From Gammaproteobacteria bacterium (lineage in GTDB: Bacteria > Pseudomonadota > Gammaproteobacteria > Pseudomonadales > Azotimanducaceae), in assembly GCA_028821405.1 (NCBI GenBank), contig JAPPGK010000046.1, positions 53,670 through 117,669 on the forward strand: a stretch of DNA of 64,000 nt, written 5' to 3'. Below, piece after piece: positions 32,583 to 42,290 of the stretch (position 1 is its first letter; each line of letters begins with the position of its first letter). Both the position numbers and the translations under genes were made by a program. The notes under the pieces are model-generated. The model saw only the letters and a list, made by a program, of their open reading frames with translations, was not told the DNA's origin and made no database searches.

Positions 32583-32696
32583 TGGCCTTCCTCATGGTGG
32601 GTTGCGACGGGGTCGTACCGAAGCGCTCAGCAAGGGAGCTATGCCCGTCCCTACGGGCCTTCAGTCCCAGTCGATCCGAGTCGGAACCTCGCGGGT

Positions 32697-33155
32697 CTAC
32701 GGTGCCATCCCCTTGTCTCGCAACTCGTCCAGCGCCGCAGGAGTCTTGCGTAGATGGGCGAGGCCCATCCCCCGCAATACGTGGTCCGCCTTCGTGAACT
32801 GGATCTTCGCGTAGGTGGTGATCTCGACGCGGTTTCCCCAGGGATCGAGGAAATCCATGAAGGGACCGTCGAGAAACGTCACGCCGAGTTCCTCGAGCCG
32901 CCGCCGCGCGAGGTCCTTGTCGTCCACCGCGATGCCAAAGTGCCGACGTTCGTCGGGTCCTTGGCGGCGTCCCTTCGCGAAGTTGATGAACTGGTCGCCG
33001 AAGTAGACGAACGCCGCGGTGTCGCTGCGGCGCGCGACCTCGAAATCCAGGAAGGCCCCGTAGAAGTCAAGGGCTGCACCGATGTCGCCGACCTCCAGCG
33101 CGACATGGTTGATGCCCACCGCCCGTGCTTTGCCAAGCGTTGCTGCTTCGTCCAT
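32697..33155 (-). CDS. VOC (glyoxalase/dioxygenase-fold) family protein
   Basis: The 152-residue protein carries the repeated beta-alpha-beta-beta-beta fold: GINHVALEVGDIGAALDFYGAFLDFEVA, then RRHFGIAVDDKDLARRRLEELGVTF and a closing FLDPWGNRVEITTYA with the metal Glu. Metal ligands His (INHVAL), His (RRHFGI) and Glu (VEITT) are in place. The reaction is unknown. ATG 33155 is preferred over 33167 (MGNAMDEA). Confidence 0.8.
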   Translation of the reverse strand: MDEAATLGKARAVGINHVALEVGDIGAALDFYGAFLDFEVARRSDTAAFVYFGDQFINFAKGRRQGPDERRHFGIAVDDKDLARRRLEELGVTFLDGPFMDFLDPWGNRVEITTYAKIQFTKADHVLRGMGLAHLRKTPAALDELRDKGMAP

Positions 33156-33347
33156 TGCATTCCCCAAAACTCGCTAGAGGGCATCGGGTAGCGTAGCGCA
33201 ACGGCCGTCGCTCGGCCCCAGGACTGCAAAGCCGTCGGGCCGCCCCTTGCGCTCGCCCGAAAAACCCACGGCATGGAGTTGCCGCCGCAGGCGGGACAAG
33301 CCCCGCCACACGATCCCGTGGTCGCCGGGCTTCCGCCCGAGGCGTGG

Positions 33348-34586
33348 TCAGTCGATGATCGCTTGCCGCACGGCGTTTTCGAAGTCGTACTGCGCGCCCG
33401 GGTGCGGTTGTTGAAGCATGAGCACCCCGGCGAGTTCCTCGGCCGGGTCGGTCCAGGAGCGTGTACCGAACGCGCCGCCCCAGCCGAATGCGCCCGCACT
33501 GCGCCGGCTGCCCGCGGCGACCGGATCGAGAACGACGGCAACGGTATAGCCGAAGCCCTGCCCCTTCGCATTCTGCGTGAAGCCGCGGTACAGATCGCCC
33601 AGGTGGTTGCTGGCCATCCACTCGACGGAACGTGAGCCGAGCAGGCGGTTGCCGAAGAGCTCGCCGCCATTCGCAAGCATCTGCTCGAAATGAAGGTAGT
33701 CCCTGGCCGTACTTGACAGGCCGTACGAACCGGAGAAGTAGGTCGTCTCGCGACTCCACCGGGAGACGTCCATACCTTGAATCACGACGCGTCTCGACTG
33801 CTTGGACGCCGGCAGGTTGTAGTGCGTATCCGTCATGTCCAACGGATCGAATATCCGCGTCTGCACGAACTCGTCGTAGGGCATCCCGGAGACGATCTCG
33901 ATGATTCGGGCGACGACATCGAGTCCGGTTCCGCCGCTGTAGGTCCAGCGCGACCCGGGCTGGAAGTCCAGCGCCATCGCGCCAAGCGTGGGGATGTAGC
34001 TGGCCAACGTCACCCGATCAGCCGGGCTCGAATGCGCCGTCCCTAGGCCGGAGCTGGCCAAGCCGGACGTGTGCGTCAGCAGGTGCTTGATCGTGATCGG
34101 CGTTTCGGCGGGAACCAGCCTGTGTTCCGGCGGATTCCGGCGGTCGACCCGAAGCGGGCTGATGTCCTCGTCCGCCGGATCCTTCAACACCGCCACCTTC
34201 ATGTCGGCGAACTCCGGAATGTACTTCGACACGGGATCGTCCGGCCGAATCAAACCCGCCTCGATCATCATCATCGCGGCGACGCCGAGAACCGGCTTCG
34301 TGGACGACATCATGATGAAGATCGCATCCCGCGACATCGGACGTTCGGCCTCGACATCCATCAACCCGTGTGCCTTGAAGTGAACCACCTTGCCCCGGCG
34401 CGCGACGGCCGTCACCGCGCCTTGAATGTTGCCGGCGTCGATGTGCCGCTGCATCGCCGCGTCGATTCGCAGCAGTCGCTCCGACGACATGCCGACCGAC
34501 TCGGGTTCGGCCACCGGAATCTCCGCACCGCAGACTGCGATCGCCGAGTAAGCCCAGATGGCAGCAAGCCATGTTCTCAAGTGCAT
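33348..34586 (-). CDS. Exported serine hydrolase of the beta-lactamase/class C family
   Basis: The ~412-residue protein starts with a signal peptide (MHLRTWLAAIWAYSAIAVCGA). The penicillin-binding fold motifs are SSTK (Ser-x-x-Lys nucleophile), YSG in place of YxN, and GWGGAFG near the end. MTDTHYNLP and FQPGSRWTYSGGTGLDVVARIIE are typical of the esterase EstB/LpqH-like group. It probably acts on an ester or peptide in the periplasm; antibiotic resistance is not implied. The start at 34604 is an alternative. Confidence 0.85.
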   Translation of the reverse strand: MHLRTWLAAIWAYSAIAVCGAEIPVAEPESVGMSSERLLRIDAAMQRHIDAGNIQGAVTAVARRGKVVHFKAHGLMDVEAERPMSRDAIFIMMSSTKPVLGVAAMMMIEAGLIRPDDPVSKYIPEFADMKVAVLKDPADEDISPLRVDRRNPPEHRLVPAETPITIKHLLTHTSGLASSGLGTAHSSPADRVTLASYIPTLGAMALDFQPGSRWTYSGGTGLDVVARIIEIVSGMPYDEFVQTRIFDPLDMTDTHYNLPASKQSRRVVIQGMDVSRWSRETTYFSGSYGLSSTARDYLHFEQMLANGGELFGNRLLGSRSVEWMASNHLGDLYRGFTQNAKGQGFGYTVAVVLDPVAAGSRRSAGAFGWGGAFGTRSWTDPAEELAGVLMLQQPHPGAQYDFENAVRQAIID

Positions 34587-35016
34587 TGTTGGAACTCCCC
34601 TCAAGACAGGGGGCAGGATTCGGGGCTAGTCGCGCTTTGTCAACCGAACAGGTCCGTTCGTGTCGAGCATCGCCCAGCGCGAGACCGACGGCGTTGGTCG
34701 AACCCGTCACGACAGGGTCGACCCTTCCCACTCGCAATCGGCACGGCCTTCGCCCCTGGCAGCGAGTCGACTTCCAGGGTTGGACGCGCTAAGTTCGAGG
34801 TTCACGCCTCGAACTCTCGCTGCATGCCTCTAGTCCGCACGGCAACGCCACAAGACCTGCATGCCATCGTCGCGCTTGAGGAAGACTGGGAAGACGAAGC
34901 GTCCGTGATCGGATTTGCCGCCGGTGGTGTCGCTAGCTTCGCCAGTTACATTGGCGTGACCGGAAGCACGTATCGGCGACCACAAGCGGCGCCCCCACGG
35001 CGCCTCGCGTAGCTTG
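34587..35016. other. Gap before the kinase-like gene, containing a possible acetyltransferase remnant
   Basis: No intact gene is supported. The stretch 34824-35012 on the plus strand reads MPLVRTATPQDLHAIVALEE, which looks like the first strand and helix of a GNAT acetyltransferase, then loses family character and stops. It may be the remains of a GNAT gene. The remainder shows no recognisable signal. Confidence 0.35.
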
Positions 35017-35868
35017 GTGTCCGGGCCAAACACCCGCCAGGCGGCATGGCTCGAGTCCCGAGGCGTCGAGGGGCCGTTCCGATTTCTCGATGCCGGCTTG
35101 CGTACCGACGTCCTTCTGTCAAACGCCGGGTTCATCGTTCGCATCGGCAAATCTCCAGCCGATGGCAATGCGTTCTCGACGGAGAAACAGGTGATGGACG
35201 CCGTGCGCAGGTGCGTCGAGGTCGAGATTCCGCGACCGACGCTTGCCGAGGACAGCCTTTCGGCGTTTCCCCATGGCGTGATGGTCTATCCGAGACTTGC
35301 CGGCGCCTCGCCGACCTTGCCTTCCCAGGCTCTTGCAGAGAGCGCGGCCTCCGTTTTGCGACAGCTCCACGCCAACTATTCCGACACCGTGGTGCCGGAG
35401 CGGGTGGTCGATCGCAATGCGTTTGCCGCCGTGATGCGTTCAACGAGACCCTGCTTGACGCGTGCTCAGCGGCGTACGACGAGACGGTGGCTGCTCGATC
35501 TAGGTGGTTTCCTCGCGGGGAAACCGTCCCGCAGTCTAGTCCATGGCGATTTTTGGCATGCCAATTGGCTCTCCACGACGGACGGGCGAACCATCACCGG
35601 GCTGCTTGATTTCGAGCGATGCGGTATAGGACTCCCCCACGAGGATCTTGCGCCACTCAGGTACTTGGGCGAGAGCTTTCGCATCGCCGCGCTCGATGCC
35701 TACTGCGAGGGGACCGCCAGAAGTCTTGCATCGCTCTTGGTGGAGGTCCGAATGTTCGACGTGCTGCGCGAACTGCGGGGTCTCGATTGGGCGCTCCGGA
35801 ATCCAGATGCGCGTGAGGTCGACGACGCCGTCAGCAAGGTCGCAGAAGCGCTCAAAGACTACGGCTAG
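35017..35868 (+). CDS. Aminoglycoside phosphotransferase-family (kinase-like) protein
   Basis: The 283-residue protein has the APH kinase catalytic loop LVHGDFWHANWL (catalytic Asp and Asn) followed by the metal motif GLLDFERCGIG, and an N-terminal lobe with FIVRIGK for ATP binding. Such proteins phosphorylate a range of small alcohols such as homoserine, choline or thiamine; the substrate is unknown. GTG 35017 is chosen, with TTG one codon earlier. The frame begins directly after the GNAT-like remnant. Confidence 0.8.
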   Translation: MSGPNTRQAAWLESRGVEGPFRFLDAGLRTDVLLSNAGFIVRIGKSPADGNAFSTEKQVMDAVRRCVEVEIPRPTLAEDSLSAFPHGVMVYPRLAGASPTLPSQALAESAASVLRQLHANYSDTVVPERVVDRNAFAAVMRSTRPCLTRAQRRTTRRWLLDLGGFLAGKPSRSLVHGDFWHANWLSTTDGRTITGLLDFERCGIGLPHEDLAPLRYLGESFRIAALDAYCEGTARSLASLLVEVRMFDVLRELRGLDWALRNPDAREVDDAVSKVAEALKDYG

Positions 35869-35889
35869 CGAGGCCCCGCTCAGACCCAG

Positions 35890-35909
35890 AGGGGCGACCC
35901 TAACGCGCC
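35890..35909. repeat. Dispersed intergenic repeat, copy 5
   Basis: AGGGGCGACCCTAACGCGCC lies 21 bases after the kinase-like gene and matches the copy at 12754-12773 in 19 of 20 bases. Confidence 0.5.
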
Positions 35910-36044
35910 CGCCTAGGCGCGCGGTCGCGCGGACTGACGAACCGAGGCTGTTCCCCGCACGACGACGGTCGAGGCCACGCCCCATGGACGCGTTTTCCAC
36001 GCCCCTACGATGTCACGCGAAATGGAGCCTAACCGCCGGCATCT

Positions 36045-37499
36045 TCAACCGGGCGTACGCTTTACCCGCTGCCAATAGGCGTCGAGGTCACGCTTGACGA
36101 CGGGCGCGAGCAGGTAGAGCCCGAGTACGTTGGCGAGTGCCATGGCGAAGATCATGGCATCGGAGAAGTCGAGCACGGCGCCGAGCTGCGTGGTGCAGCC
36201 GATGATCACGAAGGCGCAGAAGACGGCGTTGAACGCGAGTTTGGCGCTTCGCCGGTTACCGAACAGGTAAATGCACCCCTCTAGGCCGTAGTAGGACCAG
36301 GAGATCATCGTGGAGTAGGCGAACAGCATGATGACCACCGCGAGCGCATAGGGGAACCAGGGGATGACGCTGGCGAATGCCGATGAGGTCAATTCCACGC
36401 CGCTCATCGTGCCGTCGGTCAGGAACGCCGGGTCGTAGACGGTCACGGTAATCACCAGGGCGGTGATCGTGCAGATCACCACGGTGTCGATGAAGGGCTC
36501 GAGCATGGCCACGAAACCCTGGGTCAGGGGCTCGCCTGTCCTGACGGCCGCGTGCGCGATGGACGAAGAGCCGATGCCGGCCTCGTTGGAAAAGGCGGCG
36601 CGGCGAAAGCCGAGAACCAACACCGCGAAGAAACCGCCCGTGGCGCCTTCCGGCGTGAACGCCTGCGTGACGATCGCGCTGAGCGCGCCCGGTATGTCGG
36701 CGTAGTTGGCGGCAATGACGATCAAGGCCGTACCCACGTAGAGAAGCGCCATGAACGGCACCAGGCTGGCGGTCACCCGGGCGATGCTCCGGATGCCGCC
36801 GACGATGACCAGCGCCACCAGAACCGCGAGCGCGAGGCCGAACAGCCAGCCACGGTCCGCGAAGACGCTCTGATCGCCGCCGGTCACGTTCACGAACTGA
36901 ACGTAGGCCTGGTTGGCTTGGAACATGCACCCCGCCCCGAGGCAGCCGAGGATGATGCAGATGGCGTAGTACCCGGCCATCGCCTTGCCGAGCCGCGGCA
37001 GCCGGCGTTCACGCAGGCCCCTGTCCAGGTAGAACATCGGACCCCCGGATACGGAGCCGTCGGCGTTCTCCTGCCGATACTTGACGCCCAGGGTGCACTC
37101 GACGAATTTCGAGGCCATGCCGAGAAAGCCGGCGACGATCAACCAGAAGGTGGCGCCCGGCCCGCCGATGGAGATCGCCACCGCAACGTGCACGATGTTG
37201 CCGACGCCAACGGTACCCGAGACCGCCGTGGTGAGCGCTTGGAAGTGTGAGACTTCCCCGGGATGGTGGGGATCCTGATCCAGCCTGCCGCTGACGATGC
37301 GGATGGCGTGGACAAAGCCGCGGATGTTGATGAAGCGAAAATAGAACGTGAAAAAGACCGCCGCGGCAATCAGCCAGAGCACGATCAACTGCAGTTGCGC
37401 ATCACCCACGCGTATCGCGAAGAAGACGACGTCTGACAGCGCCCGCGCGATGGGCTGAAAGGCTTGGTCAATCGTCTGGTCTATGCCTGCTGCCTTCAT
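36045..37499 (-). CDS. Alanine/glycine:cation symporter (AGCS family)
   Basis: The 484-residue transporter has about ten hydrophobic segments. Family marks are GGPGATFWLIVAGFLGMASKFVECTLGVKYR, GFRRAAFSNEAGIGSSSIAHAA and PFIDTVVICTITALVI. It imports alanine or glycine with sodium or protons across the inner membrane. The start at 37499 (MKAAGIDQTID) is chosen because the 34 codons before it are low-complexity. It is not in an evident operon. Confidence 0.9.
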   Translation of the reverse strand: MKAAGIDQTIDQAFQPIARALSDVVFFAIRVGDAQLQLIVLWLIAAAVFFTFYFRFINIRGFVHAIRIVSGRLDQDPHHPGEVSHFQALTTAVSGTVGVGNIVHVAVAISIGGPGATFWLIVAGFLGMASKFVECTLGVKYRQENADGSVSGGPMFYLDRGLRERRLPRLGKAMAGYYAICIILGCLGAGCMFQANQAYVQFVNVTGGDQSVFADRGWLFGLALAVLVALVIVGGIRSIARVTASLVPFMALLYVGTALIVIAANYADIPGALSAIVTQAFTPEGATGGFFAVLVLGFRRAAFSNEAGIGSSSIAHAAVRTGEPLTQGFVAMLEPFIDTVVICTITALVITVTVYDPAFLTDGTMSGVELTSSAFASVIPWFPYALAVVIMLFAYSTMISWSYYGLEGCIYLFGNRRSAKLAFNAVFCAFVIIGCTTQLGAVLDFSDAMIFAMALANVLGLYLLAPVVKRDLDAYWQRVKRTPG

Positions 37500-37675
37500 A
37501 CGCTTGTCCTTCCGCCCGCCGAGGTCAATCGGGTTCGTGCCATTCTCGGCCAGTCCCGTCGTCCCCTGCTCGCGCGACGCGGAACCGGACCCGGCAGACA
37601 TGGCTCGGTATCACATACCCGAGTTCAGGCGCGGCGTGTCCGGCAATCCGCTGGGACCAACAGACGAACAGCCGA

Positions 37676-38308
37676 TCACGCTTTCCCCATGTCACCGCCC
37701 CCGGCCGTGCTCGCCTCAATGGTGGCAGCGAATGTCTCGATTTCCGCGACCGACGCTAGCCGAACGAAGCGAATGTGGGCCCACTGGGGGTCCGCCATTG
37801 CCGCGCGCATGCCCTTGCGCTTGCCGCGTTGGGCGGTGACGACCCAATAGACAAGTGAGTCGTCCTGGCGCCACAACGCCAGTTGCGGCCAGAAACGCTC
37901 GACATTGGTGCCCCACAGCAGTTCTTTCGTCCGCCAACGCCGCCACGAGCGTCTCAGCACGCGCCAGACGAGCAGCGACACCGGCAAGTCCAGCCAGACC
38001 ACCGTTTCGAGGCGCGGCCAGAACGTCCGCTGCGCAAATCGCGTGTAGGAGCCTGCAACGACCCATGAGTCACCGCGGGTCGCATGTTCGAACCGACGCT
38101 CCAACTCGTCGGGGTTCGTCTCGTTGAGGCCGACCCATTCGGGCAGCCAGTTGAGAGCATCGAGTTCCACGAAGTCCGCATCGAGCGCCAAGGCCAATTG
38201 CTTCGCGAGCGTGCTCTTGCCCGTAGCGCTGTTTCCGATCACATGCACCCGACGGCCGATCGACGGGACCGTGCTTGTGGACGAGCGCTCAACCGGCGTT
38301 GAGGGCAT
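37676..38308 (-). CDS. P-loop kinase-like protein (topology-modulation/FlaR type)
   Basis: The 210-residue protein has a Walker A motif VIGNSATGKST near residue 24-34, then DADFVELDALNWLPEWVG and WVVAGSYTRFAQRTFWPRLETVVWLDLP, the pattern of adenylate-kinase-like P-loop proteins annotated as topology modulation proteins. A basic segment (VWRVLRRSWRRWRTKELLWG) follows. The substrate is unknown. The real start may be later than 38308, since the first ~18 residues are low-complexity. Confidence 0.75.
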   Translation of the reverse strand: MPSTPVERSSTSTVPSIGRRVHVIGNSATGKSTLAKQLALALDADFVELDALNWLPEWVGLNETNPDELERRFEHATRGDSWVVAGSYTRFAQRTFWPRLETVVWLDLPVSLLVWRVLRRSWRRWRTKELLWGTNVERFWPQLALWRQDDSLVYWVVTAQRGKRKGMRAAMADPQWAHIRFVRLASVAEIETFAATIEASTAGGGDMGKA

Positions 38309-38485
38309 ATTGAGCCTTGCCGTAATGGAACCGACGTAGACTACGCCGCATCCGTCGCCAGCTCCCGTTGCATTGGCGTCAGGAGCCGATCGGAGCGCGA
38401 GACCGTATGCGGAGTATCCCCGACGCTTCCCGTCCCGAATTGCGACGCCGGCTGGCGTGCATTCGCGCAGCGTGCGTTTCCTGAC

Positions 38486-39016
38486 GTGTTTGCGAAAGGC
38501 ACCCGTGCGCGAGCGGCGGTGGGGTCGTTCATCTTCTTCCTGGCGGCTCCGGCCGTCGTTGCCGGCTTCGTCCCGTTCGCCTTGGTCGGTTGGACGATGC
38601 AGCCACCACTGATTGGACTACCGGGCGAGCGGCTTCTGGGCGCCTTCGGAGTCGGCGTGGGCCTGGCCTGCTTGGTGGACTGCTTTGCCCGCTTCGCCCT
38701 TGAGGGGCGCGGCACACCGGGACCCGTGGCGCAGACCGAAGTGCTCGTGGCGTCCGGCCCGTATCGGTTCGTGCGCAATCCGATGTACGTCTGCGTGTTG
38801 ACGATCATATGTGGGCAAGCGCTGCTCTTTGGCCAAGCCTGGCTGTTCGCCTACGCAGGCGTGGTGTTGGCCGCGTTCCACCTGTTCGTACTGCTCTACG
38901 AGGAGCCGAGCCTGCGTCGACGATTCGGAGGTTCCTACGAGACCTATTGCCTGCACGTGCGTCGATGGTGGCCGCGCCTGACGCCGTGGCGCGATTCCAG
39001 TACTTCGCGCAGGTGA
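38486..39016 (+). CDS. Membrane methyltransferase, isoprenylcysteine carboxyl methyltransferase-like
   Basis: The 176-residue protein has four to five hydrophobic helices. The C-terminal SAM-binding signature is GPYRFVRNPMYVCVL, then EEPSLRRRFGGSYETYCLHVRRWWPR, typical of the ICMT/PEMT family. Bacterial members methylate lipids or unknown small molecules at the membrane. GTG 38486 starts before the first membrane helix; the region upstream shows no membrane helix or motif. Confidence 0.85.
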   Translation: MFAKGTRARAAVGSFIFFLAAPAVVAGFVPFALVGWTMQPPLIGLPGERLLGAFGVGVGLACLVDCFARFALEGRGTPGPVAQTEVLVASGPYRFVRNPMYVCVLTIICGQALLFGQAWLFAYAGVVLAAFHLFVLLYEEPSLRRRFGGSYETYCLHVRRWWPRLTPWRDSSTSRR

Positions 39017-39046
39017 CGACGGGTCGGCGCTGACGACCCGTTCGCC

Positions 39047-39964
39047 CTAGCGACCGGCCACGTCGCGCATCAGCAAATCCATCGCCTCGAACTTCTCGGC
39101 ATGCTCGCCGAGCGTGGCGTCCGAGACGACGATCTCGTCGACGCCGGCCTCCTCGAACTCCCCCACGATGTCCCGCAACTCCGCCGGCGAGCCGAGGACT
39201 ATGCGACCGGGCGAGGGGGGCGGTTCATTGCCGCCGGAATAGGCGGCCCACTGCGCGTCCGCCTCGGCCTTGGTGCGGCCGATGAACAAGAGAATCGCCG
39301 CCGTGCGTTGGATCTCCGAGGGGTCGCGCCCCACCGCCGCGCAGTGCGCGTCGAGGATCGCGCCTTTCTGAGCCATCATGGCGGGGTCTCCCCAGTGGTT
39401 CCACTCGTCGGCGTACTTGGCGGTGATCTTCAGGGTGACCTTTTCGCCACCGCCACCGATCAGCAGGGGAAGCGGCTGCTGCACCGGCTTGGGATCCAGC
39501 GTCGCGTCGGTGAGTTGGTAGTAGCGACCGTCGAAGTTGCTGACGGGCCGGGTGTAGAGCGACTTGATGACTTGGCATGCCTCGTCGAGTCGGGCCAGGC
39601 GCCCGGGGATGTCGCTGAATTCGATGCCGTACTGGCGATGCTCATTCTCCTGCCAGCCGGACCCCAAGCCGAGCACCACGCGCCCGCCGGTGATGTGGTC
39701 GAGGGTCGCCGCCATCTTCGCCAGCACGGCGGGATGCCGGTAGGTATTGCCGGTGACCATCGTGCCAAGGCGCACGCGAGGCACGCGGGCACCGATCGCC
39801 GACAGTGTGGTCCACGCCTCCGGGAACGGCCTCGGAACGCGCCCCGCCGCCATGAAGTGATCGGCAACCCAGACGCCGTCCCATCCGGTGGCCTCCGCAT
39901 GGGTACAGAGTTCGATCACCTCCGTGAACGGCAACCACGGACATGGCCAAAAGCCGAATCGCAT
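39047..39964 (-). CDS. Luciferase-like (LLM) F420-dependent oxidoreductase 3
   Basis: The 305-residue protein begins MRFGFWPCPWLPFTEVIELC and has GVWVADHFM, LGTMVTGNTYRHPAVLAKMAATLD, GGRVVLGLGSGWQENEHRQYG and PLPLLIGGGGEKVTLKITAKYADEWN, typical of F420-dependent LLM enzymes. The substrate is unknown. It is convergent with the methyltransferase gene. Confidence 0.85.
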   Translation of the reverse strand: MRFGFWPCPWLPFTEVIELCTHAEATGWDGVWVADHFMAAGRVPRPFPEAWTTLSAIGARVPRVRLGTMVTGNTYRHPAVLAKMAATLDHITGGRVVLGLGSGWQENEHRQYGIEFSDIPGRLARLDEACQVIKSLYTRPVSNFDGRYYQLTDATLDPKPVQQPLPLLIGGGGEKVTLKITAKYADEWNHWGDPAMMAQKGAILDAHCAAVGRDPSEIQRTAAILLFIGRTKAEADAQWAAYSGGNEPPPSPGRIVLGSPAELRDIVGEFEEAGVDEIVVSDATLGEHAEKFEAMDLLMRDVAGR

Positions 39965-40340
39965 TTCGTTCTCCCGCTTCCTCTGCCGTCAGTCTAGCAG
40001 CGATTCTCCTTCGGACCGTGCCCGATGAGCTCCGATCGGTGAGTTCAATGCCACGCGGTCCATCACCCGGGGCCTTGGGAGTTCGAGCGTGTCGAGGGCA
40101 AGTGGTTGGTCTCGAACCGGTGCCGGTGCTCCTTCGAGAGGTGTGATCGGCGACCTGTAGCGAGCCAGGAGTCAGGGTCGAGGTTGCAGCGGCACTTCGA
40201 ACACCAAGCGGCCGGGGTCAGGGTCGTGGTCGACACCTTGCATGATCGTAGCGCTCATTCCGCCTATACTGCTCGCCAAGGGGTGCCCATCGATGTGGCT
40301 TTGATGCCACGGGTGCCGTGTGGGGCGGCGATGGGCAGCG
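39965..40340. other. Intergenic stretch without a supported gene
   Basis: About 375 bases between the third LLM gene and a weak open frame. No promoter, repeat or coding signal stood out. Confidence 0.4.
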
Positions 40341-40928
40341 ATGGGTAATTCACGAATGAGGCGTTTTTGCGCCACGGACAAAGTCCGTAATGGCGCCAGG
40401 GGAATCGAATCCGCTACGGAACAGGTCTTGGGGTCACGCGGCTCGGATCGTTCTGCGCCGGGCGCGGGCGACTTTCATGGTAGGGGTCGAGCCCTGGGGA
40501 ACCCCGTCAGTTCTGACTCTCATCGAGCCAATCGGCTGTTGTCCCGACTAGCCAAGGCTGCAGTCGCGGCCTCCGTGCTTGCGGCCTACGGGGCGTCCGA
40601 AGTGACGGATTGGAGCGGGTGCGCCGACCGCTTCGAGCGCTCGCCGGCCGTGCTCGAACAGGGCTGCGAGATCAAGCGGCAGAAGCTGGCGGATTTCCAG
40701 CACAGGAACCTGGCGCCGGAACACCCGACCGGCTACGCCTTCCGCATCGTGCGCAAAGGCGGCTTGCACTGGTGCCGGGTCAAGGCGTCGTGTGCCGGGG
40801 ATGGAACCCGAGTCGCGGTGTCGGTCGGCGCGCCCGCTGTCGAGAGATTGCGCTGGTGTCCCGACTCGGGGCGACTGGTTCCTGGCAGATGTCCGATTTC
40901 GTCGAAGACGGGAACACGCGGCGAGTAA
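40341..40928 (+). CDS. Hypothetical protein, doubtful
   Basis: The frame has an unconvincing first third, then a more protein-like part with a possible helix (RLAKAAVAASVLAAYG), four to six cysteines (GCADRFE, QGCEIKRQKL, HWCRVKASC, RWCPDSG) and no recognised family. It could be a small exported cysteine-rich protein with its true start further in, or non-coding DNA. Confidence 0.3.
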   Translation: MGNSRMRRFCATDKVRNGARGIESATEQVLGSRGSDRSAPGAGDFHGRGRALGNPVSSDSHRANRLLSRLAKAAVAASVLAAYGASEVTDWSGCADRFERSPAVLEQGCEIKRQKLADFQHRNLAPEHPTGYAFRIVRKGGLHWCRVKASCAGDGTRVAVSVGAPAVERLRWCPDSGRLVPGRCPISSKTGTRGE

Positions 40929-41540
40929 CTCGCCCTCTCGCCCGGCGCCAAACGCGCTGAGGGCAACAGGGATTGGTGGGACCGCGAGCGTGAACCTGCT
41001 GTCCGACCGCTCTCGGAAAGGCCGATGAAGTCGCGTTCTTGACGCTTGGGCGGATTCCGGGATGCACCTCGCGTACCCGAAATGCCGCTTGCCGTACAGG
41101 AACGGGTGCCCCACTTCGCCCGCACGGAGGCCTTGCGCTTCCCCGCCGCCCCGGGCCCGGACTTGTCCAGCCGCCGGCCCTTGCCCGGCTTCATCGCCAC
41201 CCGCAACGCAAGGGGGAGACTCGCGGTGACGACGATTTTGCCGCGCACCGGGAGAAAAACGGCGGTTCGCCCGTTTATTGGAGTATGCGCGGAGGATTCC
41301 GACCCGCAGGCGCCGTCTTGGCCGCTGGAGACTCCAAGGACTATTGCTAATGGACCCGTTCATTTCCCGAATCGAACTGCAGTTACGCCCGGGCGGCACT
41401 CGAATCGCCAACGTGCGGGGCGGACATGAGCGCGTGGTCGCCAGCCGGTCACAGACACACTTGCCGGCGCGTGCAAGTGTCTTGAGGCGTCCTTTGACAT
41501 GGGGTCGCCCCATGCTGAAGCTTTTTCGACGGCACCGCTG
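40929..41540. other. Intergenic stretch without a supported gene
   Basis: About 600 bases with overlapping open frames on both strands, none with a recognisable motif or ribosome site. Nothing further is visible. Confidence 0.4.
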
Positions 41541-42290
41541 ATGTCAAGTACCCCCGAATCGAGCGCCGGGTCGTCCAGTTCCCTTATGGGAACTCACCGT
41601 ACGCATTGGGATCACGCCAGACCGTTCAAACGCCAGCGCAACCCGAACGTCGGGTTGCGTACCTACCGCGCTATCAGTTGGCTCGAGTGTGCGCAGAGCG
41701 GTGAGCACGAGGCTCACGCTTTGTTTGTCTTCCTGTGGATCGCGTTCAATTCGACCTATGGATCTAGGGACGCGGGCGACGAGAGCGACAGGACCGAACA
41801 CGCCGGGATCAACGCATTCCTCGATGAATTGGTCTCGGCCGATGCCCATGGCACCCTCTACGTTGCACTGCGGTCGTGTTCGGGTGTCATACGGAATCTG
41901 TTGGATAACAAGCAGATCTATTGGCGCAACGTTCGTAACCAAGCTGGCGACCGAGGGTACGGCGACTGGCAACGGTGGTTCCGACAAGAGAACAACAAGA
42001 CCCTGCGATCCTTGGAGCGGATGTCGAATCCCGAGCACGCGAAGACGGTATTGGCCGTTGTGTTCGACAGGCTGCGCACCTTGAGAAACCTGCTGATACA
42101 TGGCCAGATATCATGGCGCAGCCGGGTCACCGATCCCGTAGTCGACACGGCGGCACGGTTGCTGATGGAGATCGTCCCCGTCTTCGTTCAACTAATGATC
42201 GACAACCGGGACCGGGTCTGGGGCGAACCGAGCACCTATCCGGATATTTTCCGGCAAGAGCGGATTGATCCCAAGCCGCCGTCTCAGTGA
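41541..42290 (+). CDS. HEPN-like protein with an R-x4-H motif
   Basis: The 249-residue, mostly helical protein carries RNLLIHG (Arg-x4-His) in its C-terminal third, preceded by VFDRLRTL and followed by helices. This is the signature of HEPN domains, many of which are RNases in toxin-antitoxin and defence systems. LFVFLWIAFNSTYG near residue 60-75 also matches HEPN-type proteins of unknown role. No MNT nucleotidyltransferase partner sits beside it. ATG 41541 (MSSTPESSAG) is preferred over the earlier frame start. Confidence 0.6.
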   Translation: MSSTPESSAGSSSSLMGTHRTHWDHARPFKRQRNPNVGLRTYRAISWLECAQSGEHEAHALFVFLWIAFNSTYGSRDAGDESDRTEHAGINAFLDELVSADAHGTLYVALRSCSGVIRNLLDNKQIYWRNVRNQAGDRGYGDWQRWFRQENNKTLRSLERMSNPEHAKTVLAVVFDRLRTLRNLLIHGQISWRSRVTDPVVDTAARLLMEIVPVFVQLMIDNRDRVWGEPSTYPDIFRQERIDPKPPSQ

